The notes under the pieces: generated by a model
Database searches by the model: none
Told to the model about the DNA's origin: nothing
The model's input: only the letters and a program-made list of their open reading frames with translations
Assembly: GCF_963082655.1 (NCBI RefSeq)
Contig: NC_081553.1
Span: 42,637,812-42,701,811 of the forward strand
Direction of reading: 5' to 3'
DNA length: 64,000 nt
From: Stomoxys calcitrans
Lineage: Eukaryota > Arthropoda > Insecta > Diptera > Muscidae
Made by a program: the position numbers and the translations under genes
In this document: positions 12,064-21,552 of the stretch, in pieces
Position numbering within the stretch: position 1 is the stretch's first letter
Layout: each line of letters opens with the position of its first letter

Positions 12064-13175
12064 CAGAGTAAGTGAGGTCTATATTGAGACCCCAGATTAT
12101 AAATGCGCCTTTTATGGGGCCAAGACTTTAAATCGAGATATCGGTCTACATGGCAGCTATATCCAAATCTGGACCGATTTGGGCCAAGTTGCATAAACAT
12201 GTCGAAGAGCCTAACACTAAGCACTGTCCCAAATTTCGGCGAAATCGGACAATAAATGCCTCTTTTATGGGCCCTAAACCTTAAATCCAGAGATCGGTCT
12301 ATATGGCAGCTATATTCAAATCTGGACCGCTCTGGGCAAAATTGAAGAAGGACGTCGAAGAGCCTAACCAAACTCACTGTCCCAAATTTCAGCGACATCG
12401 GACAATAAATGCGTCTTTTATGGCCCCATAACCTAAAACCTAGATATCGGTCTATATGGCAGCTATATCCAAATCTGGACCGATCTGCGCGATATTGCAG
12501 AAGTATGTCAAGGGGCTTAACTTAACTCACTATTCCAAATTTCGGCGACATCGGGTAATAAATGAGCATTTTATGGGCCCAAGACCATAAATCAAAAAAT
12601 CGGTCTATATGGCAGCTATATCCAAATTTGAACCGATCTGGACCAAATTGAAGAAATATGTCAAAGAGCCTAACACAACTCACTGTCAAAAATTTCAGCA
12701 AAATCGGATAATAAATGAGCATTTTATGGGCCTTACACCATAAATCGGAGGATCGATCTATCTGGACCGATCTGAGCCAAATTAACGAGGGATGTCGATG
12801 GGCCTTACACAATTCACTGTCCCGAATTTCATCAAAATCGTATAATAAATGTGGCTTTTGTGGGTCTAAAACCCTAAACCGGAGGATCTGTCTATATGGC
12901 AGCTATATCCAAATGTAACCCAGTGGAACAGCGAAACGTTCGGTAGGACGGCGAAAATCTTATGGGAGATCCAGAGAGTGAAAAAAATGAGGCTATAACT
13001 GAAATAAAGTAAGGAGGAGGTCAGCAAAAGCCCTGCAATGACATTGGACATGGCTAGAATGACTTAAAATGGTATGGCGATCAAGAATGCGTATACTTTG
13101 TGGGGTCTAAGACCAATATTTTGATGGGTTACAAACGGAATGGCGAAGTTAGTATACTCCCATCCTATGGTGGTG
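12064..13175 (-). mobile_element. HINE-B fragment with a non-LTR piece between array and 5' block
   Basis: Positions 12064-12916 are HINE-B monomers (TATATGGCAGCTATATCCAA, CCCAAATTTCAGCGACATCG). Positions 13036-13175 are the 5' block in the same orientation, ending in GGTGGTGGGCGTAC. The microsatellite and flanking block are absent. In their place is about 120 bp (12917-13035) matching the C-terminal region of the LOA/R1-like element. No 3' hairpin is seen at the left: the array starts abruptly after the RT fragment. Confidence 0.7.
12917..13035 (+). pseudogene. Short non-LTR ORF2 C-terminal piece inside HINE-B
   Basis: The string GGTAGGACGGCGAAAATC and its surroundings match, base for base with few changes, the inverse of 52640-52720 in the larger minus-strand non-LTR fragment of this window. 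It is too short and decayed to code for anything. Its position inside a HINE is the notable point. Confidence 0.65.
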
Positions 13176-13176
13176 G

Positions 13177-14395
13177 GCGTACAAAATTGGGATCCATATT
13201 TGACCTGAGGTGGTTAAGGGGACCGCCACACCCTCAAATGAAAGGTATTTGAGAGTGAAACACGAATCTGATAACCAAATGTAGGGTCAAGAGTTTGGGG
13301 GGCAAGCTGCATGCCCAAAAACGGGCATACTTACTGACCATGGCAATATGTGGCTCAAATTAAAGGTCTTTAGGAGCAGACCACGTATATGATATCAGCT
13401 TTCGGAACCAAGTGTCAAAGGGGAAGCGCACCTATGGGGGTGCTCCCAAATGGGGCGTATTTCCGAATCTGGCTGAAATAAAGGCATTTTCGGTAGAGCA
13501 CGAATCTAGGCCCAAACATCCCTTAGCTTAGCCTAAACACCCTCAAACCGGACATATTTGCAGACTATGGCAATATGGGGCTTAAATAAAACATAATTGG
13601 GAGTAAAGCACGAATCTGATATGAACATTTGGGGGCAAGTGTCATGAGGCCGCCCCACCCCTATAACACACCCATATAGGACGCATTTGCTGGCCCGGGC
13701 AATATGGGACTCAAATAAAAAGAATTTGAAAGCAGAGGGTTGAAATGAAAAGTACTTGAGAGTACAAAGCGATTGGCAATATAAAACCAATGGCAATGAG
13801 GGACTCAAATTGAAGGTATTTGAGTGCAGAGCCCGAATCTGATATCCGTTTTATAGCCAAGTGTTTGGGGGACGGTTCATCGCATAAACTTCTTCTAAAC
13901 CAGACGTACATACCGACCATGGCAATAAGGGGCTCAAATGAAAGGTATTTGGGAATAGATTAGGAATCTGATATCCACTTTTAGAGTAAAGGGTTACCTC
14001 AATCCACCAAATAAACGAAACGGGACATATTGGGTTGCTCAAAAAGTAATTGCGGATTTTTCATATAGTCGGCGTTGACAATTTTTTTCATAGCTTGTGA
14101 CTCTGTAATTGCATTCTTTCTTCTGTCAGTTATCAGCTTTTACTTTAAGCTTACTTTAGAAAAAAAGAGTAAAAAAAGTATATTTGATTAAAGTTCATTC
14201 TAAGTTTTATTCAAAATGCATTTATTTTCTTTTAAAAAATCCGCAATTACTTTTTGGGCAACCTAATATTTATCGACCATGTCAATATGGGGCTCAAATG
14301 AAAAGTATTTGAGAAATGAGATCGAATTTTTCATCCGCATTCGTAGCGGAACGTTTGCGGGACTGTCCATCTCCCAAAATCCCCATGGAATACCA
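13177..14395 (+). mobile_element. HelG fragment with a mariner MITE insertion
   Basis: Diverged HelG units are present with the recurring CAATATGGGGCTCAAATGAA, AGCACGAATCTGATAT and GGGGGCCGCCCCACCCC-like patches. Neither the TCTTATATATA start nor the CTAG end is present. A 237-bp MITE (14030-14266) interrupts the unit between GGGACATA and TATTTATCGACCATG. Confidence 0.65.
14030..14266 (+). mobile_element. mariner MITE copy 1 (mellifera-type termini)
   Basis: The terminal inverted repeats read TTGGGTTGCTCAAAAAGTAA and, inverted, TTAGGTTGCCCAAAAAGTAA, each continuing into TTGCGGATTTTT. TA duplications flank both ends (14028-14029 and 14267-14268). The element is 237 bp with no coding capacity. 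The termini resemble those I recall for mellifera-subfamily mariners. This copy has more changes than copies 3-5. Confidence 0.85.
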
Positions 14396-15379
14396 TACTC
14401 AAAAAAAGTATTACCCTAGAAAACCTAAATGACCCAAAGCCCTCCGAGCGATCTCATCGAGAAAGTCACAAGAAGAAGTACCGAGAACTTTAAAGCTTTT
14501 CATCACCAAATCTACTTGTCCGAATTTGAAAATTTTGGCCCTGACACCACTAGCATGCCGGTTTAACACATTTATTTCTTTCCTTTTCTTTGCAAAACAA
14601 TGCTCACACATTGAACATAATTAAGTTAATATAATTTATTGATTATAATTCAAAGTGAACTCATTCCTATACTTTTAGTTTAATTGCACTAACGTTCTGT
14701 TCTTCACACCTTAACTCTGTTTGCCGACAATCGCTATTGTAATCGCCTCTGCTGCTCTAAGCCATATTTCGACAATTTAAGGTACCACCTTCTCTAGCCA
14801 CAAATTTCAATTTAGAAAAAATGGGCATTTTTTTCCCCGCCATTCAATTTAGTCTAACTGCAATCACACGTTCTAATTTTTAAGCTACAATGCAGAGCAA
14901 TGAATTGAAGAAAAAAAAAACGCAACAGCAGCTTGCTTTAGGCGGCAGTCTTTTCTGCAACCTGGGAATAGAAACAAATAGTAATGAATAAAAGTTAAGA
15001 AAAAAAATTACATTAAAAGCTCATTGCCATCTGAATTTTACTAAGCCCAAACCTGGCAAAAGACAAGCACTGCATTACAGATGACTTTGGCAGCCCAGTT
15101 TGACAGCAGATATTAGGGGCGCCAATGTGAAAACTTAACTGCTAGACACTCAAACGCAAATGTTGGCATGTTAACAGCAGCAGCAGCGACAACAAGCAAC
15201 AGCTACGGCGACAAACCAACATCAGCATCAACTTCAGAGGCAAAACATCACTTTTGGCTTGCGACACCATACCACACCACATCAATCGGCAATGTTCTGC
15301 TTTGTACATGGGGTGCTTTTAAGGGTTGCCAAAGAAAACAAAGTTATATGCGAAACAAATTCTAATTTTGTAACTTTGC
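14396..15379. other. AT-rich non-repetitive stretch, no gene supported
   Basis: No persuasive open frame is present. CAG/CAA-rich sequence lies at about 15176-15225, of the type frequent in fly DNA. The stretch ends where a 5'-truncated HINE-B starts. Confidence 0.5.
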
Positions 15380-15507
15380 TTTTTATATATTCTTGATCAG
15401 CGTAAAAATCTATGACGATGTAGCCATGTCCGTCCGTCTGTCTGTTGAAATCACGCTACAGTCTTTAAAAGTAGAGATATTGATCTGAAATTTTGCACAG
15501 ATTCTTT

Positions 15508-16569
15508 TTTATACCCTCCACCATAAGATGGGGGATATACTAATTTCGTCATTCTGATTGTAACTACTCGAAATATTCGTCTGAGACCCCATAAAGTATA
15601 TATATTCTTGATCGTCGTGAAATTTTATGTCGATCTAGCCATGTCCGTCCGTCTGTCCGTCCGTCCGCCCATCCGTCCGTCCGCCCATCCGTCCGTCCGT
15701 CTGTCTGTCGAAAGCACGCTAACTTCCGAAGGAGTAAAGCTAGACGCTTGAAATTTTGCACAAATACTTCTTATTAGTGTAGGTCGGTTGGTATTGTAAA
15801 TGGGCCATATCGGTCCATGTTTTGATATAGCTGTCATATAAACCGATCTGGGGTCTTGACTTCTTGAGCCTCTAGAGTGCGCAATTCTTATCCGATTGGG
15901 ATGAAATTTTGCACGACGTGTTTTGTTACGATATCCAACAACTGTGCCAAGTATGGTTCAAATCGGTACATAACCTTATATAGCTGTCATATAAACAGAT
16001 CTGGGGACTTGACTTCTTGAGCTTCTAGAGGGCTCAATTCTTATCCAATTTGAATGAATTTTGGCACGTAGAATTTTGTTATGATATCCAACAACTGTGC
16101 CAAGTTGGTTCAAATCGGTTCATAACCTGATATAGCTGTCATATAAACAGATCTGGGGACTTGACTTCTTGAGCTTCTAGAGGGCTCAATTTCTATCCGA
16201 TTTGCCTGAAATTTTGTACGACGGATTCTCTCATGACCATTAACATATGTGTTTATTATGGTCTGAATTGGTCTATAGGCCGATACAGCTCCCATATAAA
16301 TCGATCTCTCTATTTTACTTCTTGAGCCCACAAAGGGCGCAATTCTTATTCGAATTGGCTGACATTTTACACAGATCTACAACATATAATTTAATTGTGG
16401 TCCAAACCGGACCATATCTTGATATCGCTCTAATAGCAGAGCAAATCTTTTCTTATATCCTTTTTTTTGCCTAAGAAGAGATGCCGGGAAAAGAACTCGA
16501 CAAATGCGATCCATGGTGGAGGATATACAAGATTCGGCCCGGCCGAACTTAGCACGCTTTTACTTGTTT
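15508..16569 (+). mobile_element. HINE-A element, complete, nested in HINE-B
   Basis: The 5' end is TTATACCCTCCACCATAAG, the microsatellite of CCGTCCGT/CTGTCTGT is at 15645-15712, and the 3' end shows ATGGTGGAGGATATAC, the hairpin TTCGGCCCGGCCGAA, GCACGCTTTTACTTGTTT. The insertion target was a T-rich run (GATTCTTTTT), as in most HINE copies here. About five monomers are present. Confidence 0.88.
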
Positions 16570-16740
16570 GTCTTTACGCAGGTTAAGTTCGAAGATGGAC
16601 TTTATCGGACTATATTTGATATATCCCCCATATAGACCGATCTAACGATTTAGGTTCATAGGTCCATAAAAGCCACATTTATTATACGATGTAGCTGAAA
16701 TTTGGGACAGTGAGTTGTGTTAGGCCCTTACTTTAATTGG

Positions 16741-17030
16741 CTATGTCAGAATATTACTTCCACTGAAGCCTCGATTTTCTGTGCTCGTTCTAAAATCTCT
16801 CACACCAAGTTTCGAGGTGTCTCCCACCCCTTGATCTTTCCATCGGGCTTTTCGTCTTCCCGGTTTGCGTGTACCACCGTGTTTGCCTTCAAAAGACTTC
16901 TTTGCTGGAGCTTCTTCATCCATTCTGACAACATGACCTAGCCAACGCAGCCGTGGTATTTTGACGCGTGTAACTATGCTATCGTCGTCATACAGCTCAT
17001 ACAGCTCGTGGTTCATACGTCGCCAGCATT
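16741..17030 (-). pseudogene. C-terminal tail of the RTE-like ORF
   Basis: The minus translation contains MNHELYELYDDDSIVTRVK, RLRWLGHVVRMDEEAPAKKS and GRRKARWKDQG. RLRWLGHVxRM followed by a GRRxxRWKD-type basic segment is the usual ending of this type of ORF2. It sits right after the truncated RT half, so several hundred bases between motif A and the tail have been lost. Confidence 0.75.
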
Positions 17031-17044
17031 CTGTCCCCTTGTCT

Positions 17045-17761
17045 TCAACCTCGTTTGATATTAAATGGTTCGGAGAGATTCTTTACTATTCTGACTGAGG
17101 AACGCGTATCAGCAAGTGTCATCCTGTAGAGTCTTATTAATTTTGCAGGGATACCAAACTCAGACATGGCTTGAACTACCTTTGAACGTAAAGGAGTATC
17201 GAAGGCGGCTTTGTAGTCAACAACGAGTTGGTAGGTGTTGATTTGTCTTTCTCGGGTCTTTTCCAGGATTTGGCGCAGTGTGAATATCTGGTCTAGGGTG
17301 GATTTACCAGGTCTAAAGACGCATTCATAGGGCCCAATTATCTCATTGACTTTTCGTTTTAATTTTTCACACAGTACGCTCGAGAGTATCTTGTATGCGA
17401 TGGGGAGGAGACTTATTCCTCTGTAGTTGGCACATTCCGTCTTATCTCCTTTCTTGTGTACGAGACATAGTATGCTGAGGTTCCAATCATCGGGTATGCG
17501 CTCTTCTAGCCAGATTGCGCAGATAATCTGATGCATACGCCTTATCAGCGAGTCGTTTCCGGTCTTAACTAGTTCAGCGGGTAACCCGTCGGCTCCTGCT
17601 GCCTTGTTGTTCCTTAGTCGGGTCACAGCTACTTGGACCTCATTGTGACTAGGAGGTACACATTCTATATCATCATCAGGGATTGGTTCTGCGGTGTCCT
17701 CTTCGTCGCCAACGCCGGACACTAGCAGTTGGTTAAAATGTTCTTTCCATATCCTCCGCAT
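17045..17761 (-). pseudogene. Reverse transcriptase, N-terminal half (RTE-like)
   Basis: The 238-residue open frame begins MRRIWKEHFNQLLV, the linker before the RT domain. It continues with NNKAAGADGLPAELVK, CANYRGISLLPIAYKILSS, FRPGKSTLDQIFTLRQILEK and VVDYKAAFDT. The last is RT motif A with the first catalytic Asp. The frame stops after SEPFNIKRG, just before where the RQGDPLS and YADD motifs should be, so motif C is absent and polymerase activity is impossible. The start Met is simply the first in the fragment, not a natural start. Assignment to RTE rather than another endonuclease-bearing clade is from memory of related fly sequences. Confidence 0.8.
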
Positions 17762-18354
17762 GTTATCTGTGTCAGTTACCAGATTTCCTTAGACATCCTT
17801 CTTCAATATGGCACAGATCGGTTCAGATTTGAATAAAGCTGCCATATAGACCGATCCGCCGATTTAGGGTCTTAGGCCCACAAAAGCCTCATTTAACATC
17901 TGATTTTGCTGAAATGTGGGACCTTGAGATGTGTTAGGGCCTTCGATAACTTTCTTCAATTTGGACCAGATCGGTCCAGATTTCAATACAGCTGCCATAT
18001 AGGCCGATTTCTCGATTTAAGGTCTTGGCCCCATAAAAGGTGCATTTATTGTCCAATATCGCCGAAATTTGGGACAGTGAGTTGCGTTAGGCCTTTCGAC
18101 ATTCTTCTTAAATTTGGCCCAGATTGGTTCAGATTTGGATATAGCTGTCACCCACCCTATATATCCCAGGTGGTGGGTATGCAAAGTTCGGCCCGGCCGA
18201 ACTTAAAGTCTTTTTACTTGTTTTTCTAAGTAAATGGTTTTTATAAAGGCCAATTCGAATTGCTGATCGTATTCATGGGATTTGAAGATTTAAAACTAAA
18301 TGCTTTCCATGATAGCCCTTTGGGAGAATACCAATTTTGTTGATCTGTTTGCTT

Positions 18355-19250
18355 GTTATACCCGCCACCATAGGATGGGTGTATACTAATTTCGTCATTC
18401 TGTTTGTAGTACCTCGATATATGCTCCTAAGACCCCATAAGGTATATTCTTGATCGTCATGTCATTTTAAGTCGATCTAGCCATGTCCATCCGTATGTCC
18501 GTCCATCTGTCCGTCCGTCTGTCCGTCCGTCTGTTCGTCCGTCTGTCTGTCGAAAGCACGCTAACTCTCGAAGGAGTAAATCTAGCCGCTTGAAATTTAG
18601 CACAAATACTTTTTATTAGTGTAGGTCGTTTGTTGTATATGGGCCAAATCGGTCCATGTTTTGATATAGCTCCCATATAAACCGATCTTGGGTCTTGACT
18701 TCTTGAGCCTCCAGAGGGCGCAATTCTTATACGATTTTATTGAAATTTTGCATGTAGTGTTTTGGTAGCACTTTCAACAACTGTGCTAAGTATGGTTTGA
18801 ATCGGTCCATGTTTTGATATATTGGGTTGCCCAAAAAATAATTGCGGATTGTTCATATAGTCGGCGTTGACAAATTTTTTCACAGCTTGTGACTATGTAA
18901 TTGCATTCTTTTTTCTGTCAGTTATCAGCTGTTACTTTTAGCTTGCTTTAGAAAAAAAGTGTAAAAAAAGTATATTTGATTAAAGTTCATTCTAAGTTTT
19001 ATTAAAAATGCATTTACTTTCTTTTAAAAAAATCCGCGGTTACTTTTTGGGCAACCCAATATCTGCCATATAAACCGATCTTGGATCTTGACTTCTTGAG
19101 CCTCTAGAGGTCGCAATTCTCATCCGATTTGGCTGAAATTGTACAACGACTTCTCTCAAAACCTTCAACATTCGTGTCTAATATGGTCTGAATCGATCAA
19201 TAACTTGATACAGCCATATAAACCGACCGGGCCGAATCTTATATACCCTC
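18355..19250 (+). mobile_element. HINE-A, 3'-rearranged, with a mariner MITE inside
   Basis: It starts TTATACCCGCCACCATAGG, has a long microsatellite (18484-18552), and continues into monomers with CTTGGGTCTTGACTTCTTGA. A MITE at 18822-19059 splits the array: GTTTTGATA before, TATCTGCCATATAAACC after. The far end is odd. After GCCATATAAACCGAC comes CGGGCCGAATCTTATATACC, which is the HINE-A 3' end in the opposite direction, without its tail. Confidence 0.8.
18822..19059 (+). mobile_element. mariner MITE copy 2
   Basis: It has TTGGGTTGCCCAAAAAATAA at the left and the inverse of TTGGGTTGCCCAAAAAGTAA at the right, with TA duplications at 18820-18821 and 19060-19061. It is 238 bp and has slightly diverged ends. 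It lies inside a HINE-A monomer. Confidence 0.88.
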
Positions 19251-19262
19251 CAGGGTATATAA

Positions 19263-20432
19263 TATTTGATATTTTTCTATTTTATTTTATATTATTTTGT
19301 TTTATTTTGTATAATTTTATATTTTTTTATTATTTTCAATTTTACTATTAGTTGGCTACTCTTGGTCTTTCGTTTCTTTCTATTTCGTATTGTGTTGCAA
19401 GCTGCAAGCTTTTACGGTGGCGGCATATTCAAATGCCGCTAACTACCAATTGAATGCGTTCTGGAATTGAGCAAACGCCAACTTGCCTCATATGAGTGGG
19501 AAGTTAATGTGGCAATAAATAGGCAAGCAAGGCAACGTTAGTCGTTGCCAGACTAACCGTTTCGCATTGCTGCCTCGACAACTGCCAACTGTTACAGTTG
19601 TCCGCCATGGGAAGGCATTAAAAATCAAATTAATTTTAATGAAGATTTACGTTGAAACTACCTCGAGGAATGCTTTTGATTTACATGGATCTCCTGGTAC
19701 ATATCCATACCACATACACACACACACACACACACACTCTCTCTCTTATACAAATCCCGGCAACTGAAATGGCCAATGGTTGTTTGTAAAATTCATTTGG
19801 ACATATGAAACTCAACTCTATACACCTTTTTTGTGCCACATTGCTTAGAATAATCGTAAACACAAAAAATATGAACAAAACAGAAATTGGAAGCTGTAAA
19901 ATCCACCATTTCTTAATGGCATTGGGAAAACTTCTATCCACACTCCCTTGAAGCGTCGAACAATATAATTGCTGAGTTGTGGTTGCAGACAAGTGTTTGA
20001 TCTAATTCATGTAAATTCTATCGCACACAAAACGGTCATTTTTTTTGGTTTACAAGCAGCAACAAAAATGCCAACAAACTAATGAATACGAGGGGCTTGA
20101 ATTCTCAAACTAAATGTGACGAGAGGGGGTCTGAGCTTAGAAATTCCATCCATGAAAAGCGTACAACAAGTGCCATAGAACCACAAAAATATGGTCTCAT
20201 TCCAAAGAGGGGCCATAAATGTTTTTCGTTTTTTTTTTCTGCATGGCTATGTGCCATGTGATGTAAATAGAATATAAATGTTAACACGAAAACCCCCCTA
20301 GCCTTTTGGGGGGATATAAAATGCATGGTAGTTTGCATGTTTTTTTTTCACTGGATGGCATTTTATGGCCATAAAAATAACAGTGATAGAATATGTTTTT
20401 AATACAAGAATTTATAACGATATTTTGAATTA
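19263..20432. other. AT-rich stretch with simple repeats, no gene supported
   Basis: A TTTTAT-rich tract lies at 19275-19345. A (CA)n run at about 19716-19737 is followed by (TC)n. Several short frames exist but none has domain features. Confidence 0.5.
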
Positions 20433-21029
20433 AAGGGTGATTTTTTTGAGGTTAGGATTTTCATGCATTAGTATTTGACAGATCACGTGGGATTTCAGAC
20501 ATGGTGTCAAAGAGAAAGATGCTCAGTATGCTTTGACATTTCATCATGAATAGACTTACTAACGAGCAACGCTTGCAAATCATTGAATTTTATTACCAAA
20601 ATCAGTGTTCGGTTCGAAATTTTCACAAATTTTGTTCAGCGATGAGGCTCATTTCTGGTTGAATGGCTACGTAAATAAGCAAAATTGCCGCATTTGGAGT
20701 GAAGAGCAACCAGAAGCCGTTCAAGAACTGCCCATGCATCCCGAAAAATGCACTGTTTGGTGTGGTTTGTACGCTGGTGGAATCATTGGACCGTATTTTT
20801 TCAAAGATGCTGTTGGACGCAACGTTACGGTGAATGAACACATTTCGAACCGAACACTGATTTTGGTAATAAAATTCAATGATTTGCAAGCGTTGATCGT
20901 TAGTAAGTCTATTCATGATGAAATGTCAAAGCATACTGAGCATCTTTCTCTTTGACACCATGTCTAAAATCCCACGTGATCTGTCAAATACTAATGCATG
21001 AAAATCCTAACCTCAAAAAAATCACCCTT
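20433..21029 (+). mobile_element. Tc1/mariner deletion derivative with 188-bp inverted repeats
   Basis: Flanked by TA (20431-20432 and 21030-21031), the element is 597 bp. Its ends are near-identical inverted repeats of 188 bp each (20433-20620 and 20842-21029), starting AAGGGTGATTTTTTTGAGGT. Each arm includes the start of a transposase frame (MNRLTNEQRLQIIEFYYQNQ on plus; the same on minus with one change). Between the arms is a 221-bp piece of the middle of the transposase. The element is non-autonomous and could fold back into a long hairpin. Confidence 0.88.
20621..20841 (+). pseudogene. Internal transposase fragment (Tc1/mariner DDE superfamily)
   Basis: The translation reads ILFSDEAHFWLNGYVNKQN, then RIWSEEQPEAVQELP, MHPEKCTVWCGLYAGGIIGP and YFFKDAVGRNVTVNE. 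FSDEAHFWL holds the second catalytic Asp of the DDE/D domain. The helix-turn-helix remainder, the first Asp and the third acidic residue are all missing. The fragment begins abruptly where the left arm ends and runs into the inverted right arm. Confidence 0.85.
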
Positions 21030-21382
21030 TAGTATCGATTCTTAGAAATATTGCCTAGATGCAGGAGTGTTTGCGAGAAGAGGGCAAACATTATAAATAT
21101 AGCCACCTATGCATTATTAACCAGTAAAGAAAGGCAAAAGTCGGACTGTGGCGACTAATCTGCTTCGATTTTGCACATCTAAATCTGGTTAGATTTTGAT
21201 GACTTTTTTGCATGTAGTGCGATGTCAAATAAAACATCTCCTGCAAAATTTTGTAAGGATGGGACCAAACTTGTTGCTACTACGGCTTTAAAAGGGCATA
21301 ACGGATTAAGGATAAATATGGGAGCTATATGTAAATCTGATCTGATTCTGATGAAATTTTGCACACATAATGGAACATTAAA

Positions 21383-21400
21383 CAAGTAAAAAGGCAAAAC
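21383..21400. repeat. 18-base HINE terminal stub inside a HINE-D monomer
   Basis: The bases ACAAGTAAAAAGGC plus a few A lie in one HINE-D monomer and are missing from other monomers. They equal the outermost 3'-end bases of HINE-B/C (inverted). The next monomer has the full HINE-C inserted at the equivalent point. Confidence 0.7.
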
Positions 21401-21552
21401 AAAAACACTTCGTGCCAAATTTGGAAAAAATCGGACCAAAATTGTCCCTTCTACAGCCTTAAAATACCATATCGGGTGAAAGATATAAATGGGAGCTCTT
21501 TATAAATCTGATCCGATTCTGATGAAATTTTGCACACAAATTGGAACGTCAA

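Larger units (their letters stand above)
16731..17791 (-). mobile_element. RTE-like non-LTR retrotransposon, internally deleted, inserted in HINE-B
   Basis: The insert interrupts HINE-B between CCCTTA at 16725-16730 and GACATCC at 17792. CCTTA occurs at both edges and may be the target duplication. On minus it encodes the N-terminal half of a reverse transcriptase (17045-17761) and, directly after, the C-terminal tail of the ORF (about 16741-17030). The 5' part (endonuclease) and the segment between are missing. It is therefore both 5'-truncated and internally deleted. Confidence 0.75.
15380..18222 (+). mobile_element. HINE-B host element split by HINE-A and by an RTE-like element
   Basis: Three separated parts join into one HINE-B in plus orientation. 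Positions 15380-15507 hold the 5' block from TATATATTCTTGATCAGCG to CACAGATTCTTTT (the first bases are lost). Positions 16570-16730 resume with GCAGGTTAAGTTCGAAGATG. Positions 17792-18222 run from GACATCCTTCTTCAATATGG to the SIR GGTGGTGGGTAT, the hairpin AAGTTCGGCCCGGCCGAACT and TTTTTACTTGTT. The breaks coincide exactly with the ends of the two inserts, which dates the host as older than both. Confidence 0.85.

Noticed and set aside
15176..15365. Small Ala/Thr/Ser-rich open frame in CAG/CAA-rich DNA
   Set aside because: Low-complexity composition explains it. There are no domain, splice or conservation cues.
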